64,000 nt of DNA from G963663315 sp965204925 (lineage in GTDB: Bacteria > Pseudomonadota > Gammaproteobacteria > Arenicellales > Poriferihabitantaceae). Both the position numbers and the translations under genes were made by a program. The stretch spans positions 1,116,001 through 1,180,000 of the forward strand of contig OZ242021.1 of the NCBI GenBank assembly GCA_965204925.1. Reading direction: 5' to 3'. Positions 37,514-47,511 of the stretch are shown here, piece after piece. The notes below the pieces were generated by a model, which did not search any database, was not told where the DNA came from, and worked only from the letters and a program-made list of their open reading frames with translations. The stretch's first letter is position 1. Every line of letters starts with the position of its first letter.

Positions 37514-38716
37514 TTACCCTGCATCAAGGGTAATTTTCAGATCACGCCCGATCATGACCGCGTTACGATATTTGAGCCTTATCCTGTCAGAAAGCCTGTC
37601 AAGCCCCGCGATCAGGAACATATCCCTGCCCCCCCCTCCCAGGAGATCGGGAGACATATAGACAATTATTTCATCGACCAGGCCCTGTTTCAGCATGCCG
37701 CCGGCCAGACTGGCCCCCGCTTCCAGCAAAACCGTATTCATCTTCCTCCTGCCCAATTCCTGCATGACCCATTGCAGATCAATGCCGCTGTGGCCGTGAT
37801 TACGGGAATTTCTCCCGCACTTGATAATCTCGGTCCCGCCTGCTGAAAACATTTCAATAATTTCCCGATCCCGGCTGGCGGTAATGATCAGTACCTGCCC
37901 GTCCGATGCAAGAATTTTCGAATCGACGGGCATACTCAGGTTTGTGTCGAGGACAATCCGGCAAGGCTGGCGGGACACGTTTTCCAGCCTGACGTTCATC
38001 AGGGGATTGTCTCTCAGAATCGTCCCGACTCCGGTCAGCACGGCTGAAGACGCCGCTCTCGCCTTTTGTCCGTCCAGCCGCGCGGAGGGACAGGTGATCC
38101 ATTGGCTTTCGCCACTGGACATGGCCGTTTTACCGTCCAGACTGGCCGCCATTTTCAGCGTCACCCACGGCATACCGGTTGTCACTCTTTTCAAAAACCC
38201 GCGATTTTGCTCTTTCGCCCGGGATCGTCCCATGCCGGTCAACACCTCGATTCCGCTGTCTCGCAACTCGGCGATTCCAGACTGACCAGGCGGCAAATCC
38301 GGATCTTCCAGCGCCACAACTACGCGGGCTATGCCGGCCTTTTTAACGGCCTTGACGCAGGGCGGGGTTCTGCCGTAACGACTGCACGGTTCCAGCGTGA
38401 CATAAAGTGTAGCCCCTTTTGCCGCCTTGCCGGCCTGTTTCAGAGCCATTATTTCCGCATGGTCGCCTCCTGCGTACTGATGCCAGCCTTCTGCGATGAC
38501 GTTGCCGTTTTTGACGATCACACATCCGACCATGGGATTCGGGTGAGTGGTATACAACCCCCTGTCTGCCAGTTTCAGCGCGCGCGCCATGATCCTTTCG
38601 TGTTCGGACGCGGCATTATCTGCAACAGGAGAAAATTTCACGGCGGCAACGTCATCCTTAGGCGCGGGGGGCGGCAACCACTGCCGACCCTGCCGGAAGC
38701 CGTGGAACGGGTTCAC
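37514..38716 (-). CDS. ribD: bifunctional pyrimidine deaminase/reductase RibD
   Basis: Catalyses two successive steps of riboflavin synthesis. The deaminase domain carries the zinc motif HAEIMALKQAG with VTLEPCSRYGRTPPC; the reductase domain follows with NTVLLEAGASLAGGML. The GTG at 38716 overlaps the nrdR stop by four bases, giving a 400-residue protein with an unusual Pro-rich head of about 40 residues. A GTG at 38641 would start nearer the usual place and is equally possible. Confidence 0.93.
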   Translation of the reverse strand: MNPFHGFRQGRQWLPPPAPKDDVAAVKFSPVADNAASEHERIMARALKLADRGLYTTHPNPMVGCVIVKNGNVIAEGWHQYAGGDHAEIMALKQAGKAAKGATLYVTLEPCSRYGRTPPCVKAVKKAGIARVVVALEDPDLPPGQSGIAELRDSGIEVLTGMGRSRAKEQNRGFLKRVTTGMPWVTLKMAASLDGKTAMSSGESQWITCPSARLDGQKARAASSAVLTGVGTILRDNPLMNVRLENVSRQPCRIVLDTNLSMPVDSKILASDGQVLIITASRDREIIEMFSAGGTEIIKCGRNSRNHGHSGIDLQWVMQELGRRKMNTVLLEAGASLAGGMLKQGLVDEIIVYMSPDLLGGGGRDMFLIAGLDRLSDRIRLKYRNAVMIGRDLKITLDAG

Positions 38717-39222
38717 TGTTCGGAATTCTCTGGCACAAGGGGAGATTGCCGATCATCCGGCAATCCGGGCAGTGAGGCTTTCAGTTGTTCGATTTCGTCA
38801 CTGAATTCTTCCATACCCCGGAACCTGCGATAGACAGACGCAAACCGCACATAGGCTACCTCATGCAGTTTCTTCAGCTCGTACATAACCACCTCGCCAA
38901 TCTGACTGGCTTCAATCTTCTGCTCCGCCTGATGCGTGAATTGCCTCATAATACCATTGAGCAGCCTCTCGACAGCGTCGCTTTCTATCGGGAGCTTTTC
39001 CAGAGACCGCATAATGCCGCGGCGCAGCTTGTCTACGTCAAAGCGTTCACGACGGCCATCGGCCTTGATCACAACCGGCATGTCGAAAACCATCTTCTCC
39101 AGAGTGGTAAATCGCCGGGCGCATTGCTGACACTCGCGTCGACGACGGACGTTCTCGCCGTTGTCGCTCAGTCTCGACTCGATTACCCGGGTATCACCGG
39201 CGCTGCAAAAAGGGCAGTGCAT
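38713..39222 (-). CDS. nrdR: transcriptional repressor NrdR
   Basis: ATP/dATP-sensing repressor of ribonucleotide reductase genes. The ATG at 39222 gives the classic start MHCPFC. The four zinc cysteines are at residues 3, 6, 31 and 34 (CQQC), followed by the ATP-cone domain (VIKADGRRERFDVDKLRRGI). The 169-residue length is a little above the usual 150-160 because of a short polar tail. The nrdR-ribD linkage is widely conserved. Confidence 0.95.
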   Translation of the reverse strand: MHCPFCSAGDTRVIESRLSDNGENVRRRRECQQCARRFTTLEKMVFDMPVVIKADGRRERFDVDKLRRGIMRSLEKLPIESDAVERLLNGIMRQFTHQAEQKIEASQIGEVVMYELKKLHEVAYVRFASVYRRFRGMEEFSDEIEQLKASLPGLPDDRQSPLVPENSEQ

Positions 39223-39237
39223 GATATTCGGGCGCAA

Positions 39238-40248
39238 TCAGGGTTGTGCATCCACGGCTCCCTCTTTCTGAACCGGCAACATGTCCTCCCGACTGATACC
39301 GAAAACAAGCACCGCCGGACTGGCCACGAAAACCGAAGAGTAGGTGCCGACGATAACGCCGATCAGCAAGGCGACAGAAAACCCGCGGATGACCTCGCCG
39401 CCGAATATGAGCAGGGTCAATACGACGAGCAGCGTGGTCAATGAAGTCAGCAGGGTTCGCGGCAATGTCTGATTGATCGAGATATTCATGATCGCCGTGA
39501 CATCCCTTTTTCGCATCTTGCGGAAATTTTCACGAATGCGGTCGTACACGACAATCGTATCATTCAGTGAGTATCCAATTACGGCGAGCACTGCGGCCAG
39601 TACAGGCAGGGAAAACTCCAGCTGAAACAGGGAAAACGCGCCGACTGTAAGCAATACATCATGGGCCAGGGCGATCACCGAACCCACGGCAAACCTCCAT
39701 TCGAACCGCCATGTCACATAAACCAGTATGCCCAGCAAGGCATACAGCATCGCCAGCCCCCCCTGATTGGTCAGCTCACTACCTACCTGCGGCCCGACAA
39801 ACTCGACCCGGCGCATTTGCACCCGACAGTCAGCCGTCACTCCGCCGGACAGGCATTGTTGTGAATCGTGTACGGCAGACTCGACCAGAACCTCATTCCA
39901 GGGTACCCGAAGCGCCTCCATGACGCGGCTGCTGATTTCGGCGGCGCTGCTATCCTGCCGCGAAAAAGCGGCCGGCAGACGCACCATGACATCCCGGGTC
40001 GTGCCGAAATTCTGGACAATAGCGTCTTCGAAGCCGTTTTCAACGAGCGTCGCCCGCACCGTTTCAACCTCAACCGGCTGCTCATAGCCAACCTCCACCA
40101 GTGTCCCGCCGGTAAAATCAATTCCCGGATTCAGGCCTCTTGCCACGAGGCTGCCGACGCTGATCAGAGCCAGAATCGAAGAAAGAATCAGCGCCAGTTT
40201 CCTCTTGCCGAGAAAGTCGACCGTGGTTTGTCTCTTGAGAATTTGCAT
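39238..40248 (-). CDS. secF: protein translocase subunit SecF
   Basis: Inner-membrane partner of SecD that uses the proton gradient to aid late steps of Sec export. It has six predicted helices and the signatures GIDFTGGTLVEVGY near residue 41 and IGYSLNDTIVVYDRIRENFR near 224. The length of 336 residues is typical. secD ends four bases upstream. Confidence 0.95.
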   Translation of the reverse strand: MQILKRQTTVDFLGKRKLALILSSILALISVGSLVARGLNPGIDFTGGTLVEVGYEQPVEVETVRATLVENGFEDAIVQNFGTTRDVMVRLPAAFSRQDSSAAEISSRVMEALRVPWNEVLVESAVHDSQQCLSGGVTADCRVQMRRVEFVGPQVGSELTNQGGLAMLYALLGILVYVTWRFEWRFAVGSVIALAHDVLLTVGAFSLFQLEFSLPVLAAVLAVIGYSLNDTIVVYDRIRENFRKMRKRDVTAIMNISINQTLPRTLLTSLTTLLVVLTLLIFGGEVIRGFSVALLIGVIVGTYSSVFVASPAVLVFGISREDMLPVQKEGAVDAQP

Positions 40249-40252
40249 TTGG

Positions 40253-42136
40253 CTAAATCGAAAGTTCCTTTACGTTCCTGCCGCCATAAAACCAGTTGAC
40301 CAGCATGCGAGTCAGAATGATCGCGGTAAACAGCGAGGTCATGATGCCGACACTCAGCGTAACCGCGAAGCCCTTGATCGGACCGGTGCCGAAGTTGAAC
40401 AGGACGACCGCTGCGATCAGTGTCGTGATATTGGCGTCAATGATCGTCGACAACGCCCGATCATAGCCCATATGAATGCTGGCCTGGGGCGAATTGCCGT
40501 TCCTGATTTCCTCCCGGATCCTTTCAAAGATCAGGACATTGGCATCCACTGCCATACCGACTGTCAATACGATCCCGGCCACCCCCGGTAATGTCAGTGT
40601 TGCCTGCAACATGGATAATACGGCGACAATCAGTACCAGATTCATGGTCAGCGCGATCATTGCGGCAAAACCGAACACGCGGTAGTAGACTGCCATGAAC
40701 ACGAGAACGAGAACCAGCCCCATCATGACCGAAAGGAAGCCCTGATCGATATTGGCTTGCCCCAGACTGGGTCCCACCGTACGTTCCTCAATGATTTCGA
40801 CCGGCGCGGCCAGAGCGCCCGCTCTCAGCATCAATGCCAGGTCCCTGGCTTCATCGACCGACTCAAGCCCCTCGATCTGATAACGCTTGCCGAGCTGGTC
40901 GCGAATGACCGGCGCAGTCAGCACTTCCTCAATGCGTTTGCTGGTACGCACCAGGCGCCCCTGTTCATCGGTTACGAGGTTGCCGTCGGCGTCTTTCCTG
41001 TTTTCCGAAACCAGTTCGAGATAGACGACTGCCATGCGATTGCCGATGTTTTCCCCGGTGACCCGGCTGTTGATCGCCGCGGCCTCGGCGTCCAGCGTTA
41101 TACTGACAATCGGAGAACCTGTCTGCGTATCAAGGCTGGCCGCGGCGTCGACGATATTATCGCCGGAGTAGATCACTTTCCTGAACAGCAGAATACGTTG
41201 CCCATCGCGGTACCGGTACAGTCTCGAACCCGCGGGAGCCTGCCCGGACTCGATCGCCGCATCGTTGTTCTGTTCATCCACGAGGTGCATTTCCAGCGTT
41301 GCCGCCCTGCCCAGTATCGCTTTTGCCCGCGCGGTATCCTGTACCCCCGGCAACTGAATTACGATGCGGTCATCCCCCTGTCGCTGCACCACCGGCTCTG
41401 CCACGCCCAGCTGGTCGACCCGGTTTCTCAACGCGGTCAGGTTTTGCTCGAGCGCAAACTCGCGAATATCCTGAATCTGCTCTTCGCTCATGCGCAGCAG
41501 CAGTATTTCGGGATTATTTTCATGTTCCCGGATATCCGGATCAGGGTAGGCCTCCTGCAACACCTCCAGCGCCTGGATACGCTGCCCGGGGTTGCGGATT
41601 ACCACTTCCAGCTCTCCCGATGGCCCCCGCGTTACGCTTCGGTAGCGCAACTTGTTTTCTCTCAGCGTGGCTTTGATGTTGTCCTCATAGCGGTCCTTCG
41701 CGCGGGTGATCGCGCCTTGCATATCAACCTGCAACAGAAAATGAACCCCACCTCTCAAATCAAGCCCCAGATACATCGGCAAGGCGCCCGAATCGATCAA
41801 CCATTGCGGCGCCCCGGGCAGCAATGTCAAGGCAATGGAATAATTTTGCCCCAGCCCGGTTTCCAGCAATTCCCGGGCGCGCAGCTGGTCTTCATCGTTG
41901 TTGAACCGAATGCGGATGCCTTTTTCGTCCAGGGAAAGCGACTTGACCGCAACGGAGCCCGACTCCAGTATCGATTCAACACGAGCCAGCTCACCGGACT
42001 GGATACTGAAGCCGCGGGCGCCGCGCACCTGGATTCCGGGATCATTGCCGTAAATATTCGGCAGCGCGTAAAAAAGTCCGGTTGTGACCACCACAAGGAC
42101 AAGAATATACTTCCACCAGACAGTTCGATTCAGCAT
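40253..42136 (-). CDS. secD: protein translocase subunit SecD
   Basis: Large SecDF subunit of 627 residues. It has an N-terminal helix (YILVLVVVTTGLFYALP), a large periplasmic domain with YLGLDLRGGVHFLLQVDM and DRIVIQLPGVQD, and a C-terminal membrane part with AVDANVLIFERIREE. The length matches gammaproteobacterial SecD (about 615). Order is yajC-secD-secF as usual. Confidence 0.96.
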   Translation of the reverse strand: MLNRTVWWKYILVLVVVTTGLFYALPNIYGNDPGIQVRGARGFSIQSGELARVESILESGSVAVKSLSLDEKGIRIRFNNDEDQLRARELLETGLGQNYSIALTLLPGAPQWLIDSGALPMYLGLDLRGGVHFLLQVDMQGAITRAKDRYEDNIKATLRENKLRYRSVTRGPSGELEVVIRNPGQRIQALEVLQEAYPDPDIREHENNPEILLLRMSEEQIQDIREFALEQNLTALRNRVDQLGVAEPVVQRQGDDRIVIQLPGVQDTARAKAILGRAATLEMHLVDEQNNDAAIESGQAPAGSRLYRYRDGQRILLFRKVIYSGDNIVDAAASLDTQTGSPIVSITLDAEAAAINSRVTGENIGNRMAVVYLELVSENRKDADGNLVTDEQGRLVRTSKRIEEVLTAPVIRDQLGKRYQIEGLESVDEARDLALMLRAGALAAPVEIIEERTVGPSLGQANIDQGFLSVMMGLVLVLVFMAVYYRVFGFAAMIALTMNLVLIVAVLSMLQATLTLPGVAGIVLTVGMAVDANVLIFERIREEIRNGNSPQASIHMGYDRALSTIIDANITTLIAAVVLFNFGTGPIKGFAVTLSVGIMTSLFTAIILTRMLVNWFYGGRNVKELSI

Positions 42137-42165
42137 GGGAGGTGTCGGAGCCAGGACCCGGGCGG

Positions 42166-42486
42166 TCAGAACTTGACGGTACCCTTTGGCATCATCTGTG
42201 AAATAGCGGGACGCTGAACCTTTACCGAGACTTCCGGCGCAATTTGCACCGTTACGAAACTGTCATCAACATCGGTGATTATGCCGAGAACCCCACCGTT
42301 CGTTACCACTTCATTCCCTTTTTCCAGCGATGCCACCATGTTGCGGTGCTCCTTGGCGCGCTTTTGCTGAGGGCGAATCAACAAAAAATAAAAGACCACG
42401 AAGATCAGAATCATTGGCAGTATTCCGACCAGACCACCGCCGCCCAGACCTTCTTGCGCCCACGCATCTGAAATTAAAAAATTCAT
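42166..42486 (-). CDS. yajC: preprotein translocase accessory protein YajC
   Basis: A 106-residue single-span membrane protein that associates with SecDF. The helix is ILPMILIFVVFYFLLI at about residues 24-39, followed by RPQQKRAKEHRNM, the family signature. The remainder is a small beta-rich domain. It heads the yajC-secD-secF group. tgt and queA, which often precede it, are not here. Confidence 0.94.
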   Translation of the reverse strand: MNFLISDAWAQEGLGGGGLVGILPMILIFVVFYFLLIRPQQKRAKEHRNMVASLEKGNEVVTNGGVLGIITDVDDSFVTVQIAPEVSVKVQRPAISQMMPKGTVKF

Positions 42487-42816
42487 ATATTTCGTCCGGT
42501 TATCCCGTATTCCAGGGAGCAGTAAACAATCAATGCCCGATAATTGAGGTCAAGCCCCGCTTCTTCGGGTGCAATTATGCCATAACCGGATATTGAATGG
42601 GGAGATTGTGCCGGATTTTCCGATTTCTCCAGCTGTTGGACATGGACGACGGCCCGCGGAGCGCCGTTCGATGTTCGTGCGGTATCAAACGACAGGGCGG
42701 CACAAAGACCTTTCGGGCGCCTACGGATTGCTGTGATACGCGCCGTGGTTGTTGCCCCTCGCGGGGTGACCGGACAGGAAGACCGGGCAGACGCCGAAGC
42801 GGCGGCGCCTGATCTT
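42487..42816. other. 330-base gap upstream of yajC
   Basis: No reading frame here resembles a known protein. The right edge holds a 7-bp stem (42806-42812 with 42817-42823, loop TCTT) that overlaps the glpD stop codon on the minus strand. It lacks a following U-run, so it is not a clear terminator. The promoter of the yajC operon should lie near 42490-42600, but I could not fix it. Confidence 0.35.
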
Positions 42817-44430
42817 TCAGGCGGTTTCCCGGTTACTGAAACAGGCTTCGAATTTTGCCTTGCCCTCTTTGCCAAACAAGCGCTCGCACAACTCCGGCAT
42901 GCCTTTCATGGCCATCAGTTCCTCATGCCTGTAAAGCAGCGCCAGACGGGAGCGCCGGCGCAGGAGGTCGGCCAGTGTCACGATCATTTCACGCTCCCGT
43001 AAATGATCAATTTCACACAGGCGCAGCCCGCTGCCGGCAAGCGCCGGGGCCGCCAGGGCGGGATTTGCCGCGACCGCATCCAGTATCGCCCCCGCTTCCC
43101 TGCCGTAGCGCCTCCATAACCGTTCGGCCAGTGGTTCTCCAGTGTCAGGCGCCCGCTCACCGGCGATTCCGGCCTGCGCGGCGCGCGTCAGGAATGCCGC
43201 GCGCGCTCCCGCCCCCGGCTCACCGTACCAGCACGACGGCCTGTGCGCCAGCGTGACCCCAAGCGCCGAAACCTGCCGGCATACTTCTTCCCCGATATTG
43301 ATGCAGTCCGTCAGCTTGCCTCCGAAAATGCTGATTTGCCGATGCGACCGATCCGTTTCGATCACATGCCGGCGTGAGAGTTGCAGAAAATCCATGGCGG
43401 CATCGGCTCCCCGGGGAACGACGAGGGGGCGCACTCCGCAGCGCTCCGCTATGATATCCGACCTGGTCAGCGGCCGTGGCAAGTTCAATCGGGCATTGAT
43501 ATTGGACAGAATAAAGTCCCGGTCGCGGTCGGTGACAACAGTATCGGGCGTATCGACCCGGGTATCGGTCGTCCCGATACAGGTACGGTTGGCCATCGGT
43601 ATGGCGAAGAACAGGCGGCCATCGTCGGCGAAGAAAGTCAGTACCTTGCCGCTGTCCCCGATTCCGGGAACGATCAGGTGGATGCCTTTCGACAGGACAT
43701 GCCGGTGCTCTGTCCTTGTGCCCGCCGCCCTATTCAATGTATCGACATAGGCTCCGGCCGCATTGATCAGCACCTTGCAACGGATGCCAAGACTGCGCCC
43801 GGAAACGCCGTCTTTCGCCAGCACCCGCCATTCGCCTCCCGCGCTGCGCAACTCCACCGCTTCCACATAGTTGGCAGCCAGACAGCCGTGGTCCAGCGCT
43901 GAACGGATAAACCCGAAAACAAAGCGTGCATCGTTATCAAACAGGTAGGCGTCCGAGTACTCCAGCCCGCCGATACTGCGCTCCGTATTGATGACCGGCT
44001 CCACAGCCTTGATGGCGGCTGGACGCAAATAGCGGGGCGGACGGGTGTATCCCTGTCCGATCAACCAGTATAACCAGGCGCCTGCCAACAATGCCGCAGG
44101 ACGGCGGCGGAACCCGTGGGAAACAGTCGTCAGAAAGCGGATTTCGCGGACGGCGCAGGGAAATCGCCGCATCAGTTCATTGCGCGACTTGCATAACTCC
44201 GCCACGAGGCCGAATTCGTAACTTTCCATGTATTTGATTCCACCCCAAACCAGGTTGGATGAATGCTGGCTCGTCAATCCGGCGAAATCCCTGGCGTCAA
44301 TGAGGCCGGTCCTGGCGCCGCGCGCCGTCAGCGCCGCGGCGCACACAGCGCCGTTGATGCCGCCGCCGACAATGAGAACATCAAGAGGGTTTCCGGACAG
44401 CGCGCCCGTATTTTGTTCACGCAACAACAT
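42817..44430 (-). CDS. glpD: glycerol-3-phosphate dehydrogenase, aerobic type
   Basis: Flavoprotein of 537 residues at the inner membrane that oxidises glycerol 3-phosphate to dihydroxyacetone phosphate and feeds electrons to quinone. The FAD fold is VLIVGGGINGAVCAAALTAR near residue 19; the conserved SSNLVWGGIKYMES and NAAGAYVDTLNRAA follow. It is the last gene of the glycerol transport operon and completes the path from GlpK product to central metabolism. Confidence 0.93.
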   Translation of the reverse strand: MLLREQNTGALSGNPLDVLIVGGGINGAVCAAALTARGARTGLIDARDFAGLTSQHSSNLVWGGIKYMESYEFGLVAELCKSRNELMRRFPCAVREIRFLTTVSHGFRRRPAALLAGAWLYWLIGQGYTRPPRYLRPAAIKAVEPVINTERSIGGLEYSDAYLFDNDARFVFGFIRSALDHGCLAANYVEAVELRSAGGEWRVLAKDGVSGRSLGIRCKVLINAAGAYVDTLNRAAGTRTEHRHVLSKGIHLIVPGIGDSGKVLTFFADDGRLFFAIPMANRTCIGTTDTRVDTPDTVVTDRDRDFILSNINARLNLPRPLTRSDIIAERCGVRPLVVPRGADAAMDFLQLSRRHVIETDRSHRQISIFGGKLTDCINIGEEVCRQVSALGVTLAHRPSCWYGEPGAGARAAFLTRAAQAGIAGERAPDTGEPLAERLWRRYGREAGAILDAVAANPALAAPALAGSGLRLCEIDHLREREMIVTLADLLRRRSRLALLYRHEELMAMKGMPELCERLFGKEGKAKFEACFSNRETA

Positions 44431-44455
44431 CGCGGGACGAATGAACGACCTTCAG

Positions 44456-44749
44456 TCAGACCCACCTGAACACAAACAGGAACCAGGCTATGGAAATGCC
44501 CAGAGGAACCCACAGGGGGGCGCCCGCAAATGCCAGCCATAGCAAGTGGATAAACCCCGCCCCGAGCCATGAGATGAACAGGCGGTCACCGCGAGTGGTG
44601 TCGATCCCCAATATTCCCCGCCGCGGATTGCCGCCGGGACTGAACGTCTCCCGAATCCCCATGGCCGCTATAGACAGCGCCACCGCCAGGAAAAGCACGC
44701 CGGTAGGCCACGTCCATGCCATCCACGTCAAGTCGAATGCGCCGTTCAT
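44456..44749 (-). CDS. glpU: small membrane protein of glycerol ABC operons (DUF2160)
   Basis: A 97-residue protein starting MNGAFDLTWMAWTWPTG, with three hydrophobic stretches (about residues 12-30, 57-75 and 77-95). The same kind of protein lies in the glycerol ABC operon of rhizobia, where it is called GlpU and its function is unknown. It is spaced 10 bases from glpQ and 25 from glpD. The ATG at 44749 is preferred over an upstream frame extension. Confidence 0.75.
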   Translation of the reverse strand: MNGAFDLTWMAWTWPTGVLFLAVALSIAAMGIRETFSPGGNPRRGILGIDTTRGDRLFISWLGAGFIHLLWLAFAGAPLWVPLGISIAWFLFVFRWV

Positions 44750-44759
44750 CTGCGCACTC

Positions 44760-45566
<807 letters not shown>

Positions 45567-45569
45567 GGG

Positions 45570-46433
45570 CTAGCGCTCCTCGTTACGCATCATCAGGGTA
45601 TAGAATGCCCAGCACACAAGCAGCACCACCATGAAATAAATCAGCGACATGGCTGCCGCCGGCCCGAGGTCGAACTGGCCGAGGGCGATCTTGACGAGGT
45701 CGATCGACAGAAACGTGGTGGTATTCCCGGGGCCGCCGCCGGTCAGTACGAACGGCTCGGTATAGATCATGAAACTGTCCATGAAGCGCAGCAGTATAGC
45801 GATGGTCAGAACCCGTTTCAGCCGCGGCAACTGGATGAACCGGAACACCGCCCAGCCACTGGCCCCGTCAATGCGCGCCGCCTGATAGTAGGCATCCGGA
45901 ATGGAACAGAGCCCGGCATACGTCAACAGCGCCACCAGCGAAGTCCAGTGCCAGACGTCCATGACCACCGTAGTCACCCAGGCAGATACCGGTTGCCGGG
46001 TGAAGTTGTAGTCGATACCGAGGCTGTTGACCGTTTTACCCAACAGGCCGATATCGGGCAGGGCAAAAATATTCCACATGGCTCCCACCACGTTCCATGG
46101 AATCAGGAGCGGCAACGCCATCAATACGAGACATACCGAAACCTGGACTCCCTTGCGCGGCATGCACAAGGCTACAACGATACCCAACGGAACCTCGATC
46201 AGCAGGATCGTGAACGTGAACGCCAGCTGGCGCATCAGCGCGGCATGAAATCGTTCCGACTTGAGTACTTCCTCGAACCATCCCACGCCGTGCCAGAAAA
46301 ACAGGTTGTTGCCGAACGTTTCCTGAACGGAATAATTGACCACGGTCATCAACGGGATCAGGGCGTTGAACGCCACCAGCGCCACAACCGGCAGTACCAG
46401 CCACCAGGCTTTCCGGTCGTTGACCCTGTTCAT
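45570..46433 (-). CDS. glpP: glycerol ABC transporter permease GlpP
   Basis: MalF-type permease of 287 residues, starting MNRVNDRKAWWLVLPVVALV at an ATG that overlaps the glpT stop by four bases. The contact loop reads YYQAARIDGASGWAVFRFIQLP near residues 189-210. It forms the membrane channel with GlpQ. Confidence 0.85.
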   Translation of the reverse strand: MNRVNDRKAWWLVLPVVALVAFNALIPLMTVVNYSVQETFGNNLFFWHGVGWFEEVLKSERFHAALMRQLAFTFTILLIEVPLGIVVALCMPRKGVQVSVCLVLMALPLLIPWNVVGAMWNIFALPDIGLLGKTVNSLGIDYNFTRQPVSAWVTTVVMDVWHWTSLVALLTYAGLCSIPDAYYQAARIDGASGWAVFRFIQLPRLKRVLTIAILLRFMDSFMIYTEPFVLTGGGPGNTTTFLSIDLVKIALGQFDLGPAAAMSLIYFMVVLLVCWAFYTLMMRNEER

Positions 46434-47509
46434 GCCTGCCCTCGTGGCCGCTCCACCAGCCAGCCGTCCAGGTAACAATGAGTCTGTTGCGGGTCGAAGC
46501 GAACCGCAGGCTGCCCGCAAGGGACGCGGCCGCTTTCGGGGACGATGATTTTCAGTGGTTCGCCGGCAGCCTCGACATCCGCAATCCGGTACCTGCCAAG
46601 ATCGTCCACCCGGTTGATGCGAACCGGAATACCCTGCTCATCGAATTGCACAAATTCGGGGCGCACGCCAAGTTCCAGCGTGCCGCTGTGCAAGGGAACG
46701 TTCGGCAAAGGCCCGAAATCATGACCCAGGCACCACAACCGCCCTTCCTTGCGGGCGGCCGGCAACAGGTTCATGCCGGGAGAGCCGATAAAGTGTCCCA
46801 CGAATGTGTGGCGCGGGCGCGCGAACAGTTCTTCCGGTGTCCCGACCTGAACCACCTTGCCCTCAAACATGACAACGACCCGGTCGGCGAAAGTCAGCGC
46901 CTCGGTCTGATCATGGGTGACATAGATCATGGTCACGCCGACCTCTTGATGCAGCTGCTTCAGTTTCGAGCGCAGTTGCCATTTCAGGTGCGGGTCGATC
47001 ACGGTCAGCGGCTCATCGAACATGATCACATGCACGTCCGCGCGCACCAGCCCGCGGCCCAGGGAAATTTTCTGCTTGCCGTCCGCGGTGAGACCGGATG
47101 CCCGTCTGTGCAGGGTATCGGACAGATCGAGCATGGCCGCGATCTCTTCCACGCGAGGCCTGATTTGCGCTGCGGGCATACCGCGGTTGCGCAGGGGAAA
47201 TGCCAGATTGTCGTATACAGTCATCGTGTCGTATACCACCGGAAACTGGAATACCTGGGCAATGTGCCGCGCTGACGTGCTTATGCTGGTGACGTCCTGA
47301 TCGTCGAACAACACCTTGCCTTGCGTAGGATTGATCAGGCCGGAGATGATATTGAGCAGCGTCGTCTTGCCGCATCCGGACGGCCCCAGCAGGGCATACG
47401 CGCCGCCGTCCTCCCAGACCTGGTTCAACTCCTCGACAGCCCACACCGGTTCCTCGCCCGGTGGCGCCGGATAGCTGTGGCGGATACCCTCAAGTTCGAT
47501 GCGCGCCAT
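46430..47509 (-). CDS. glpT: glycerol ABC transporter ATPase GlpT
   Basis: One of two ATPases of the importer (359 residues). It has a normal Walker A GPSGCGKTTLLN, Walker B VIMFDEPL and switch His YVTHDQTEAL. The signature motif is altered: instead of LSGGQ the stretch reads LTADGKQKISLGRGLV. It therefore depends on GlpS for a working signature. A TOBE domain follows at the C-terminus. The symbol follows rhizobial usage, not the E. coli antiporter GlpT. Confidence 0.85.
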   Translation of the reverse strand: MARIELEGIRHSYPAPPGEEPVWAVEELNQVWEDGGAYALLGPSGCGKTTLLNIISGLINPTQGKVLFDDQDVTSISTSARHIAQVFQFPVVYDTMTVYDNLAFPLRNRGMPAAQIRPRVEEIAAMLDLSDTLHRRASGLTADGKQKISLGRGLVRADVHVIMFDEPLTVIDPHLKWQLRSKLKQLHQEVGVTMIYVTHDQTEALTFADRVVVMFEGKVVQVGTPEELFARPRHTFVGHFIGSPGMNLLPAARKEGRLWCLGHDFGPLPNVPLHSGTLELGVRPEFVQFDEQGIPVRINRVDDLGRYRIADVEAAGEPLKIIVPESGRVPCGQPAVRFDPQQTHCYLDGWLVERPRGQA

Positions 47510-47511
47510 AC

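Noticed and set aside
40757..42217. Long open frame of 486 codons on the plus strand
   Set aside because: It is antisense to secD, has no family features, and its composition follows from the codon use of the opposite strand.
42806..42823. Seven-bp hairpin at the glpD stop as a rho-independent terminator
   Set aside because: No U-run follows on the minus strand and the stem overlaps the stop codon.
42483..42875. 130-codon minus-strand frame before yajC
   Set aside because: Low-complexity Arg/Ser/Ala composition, overlaps the glpD end and yajC start, and has no ribosome-binding site.
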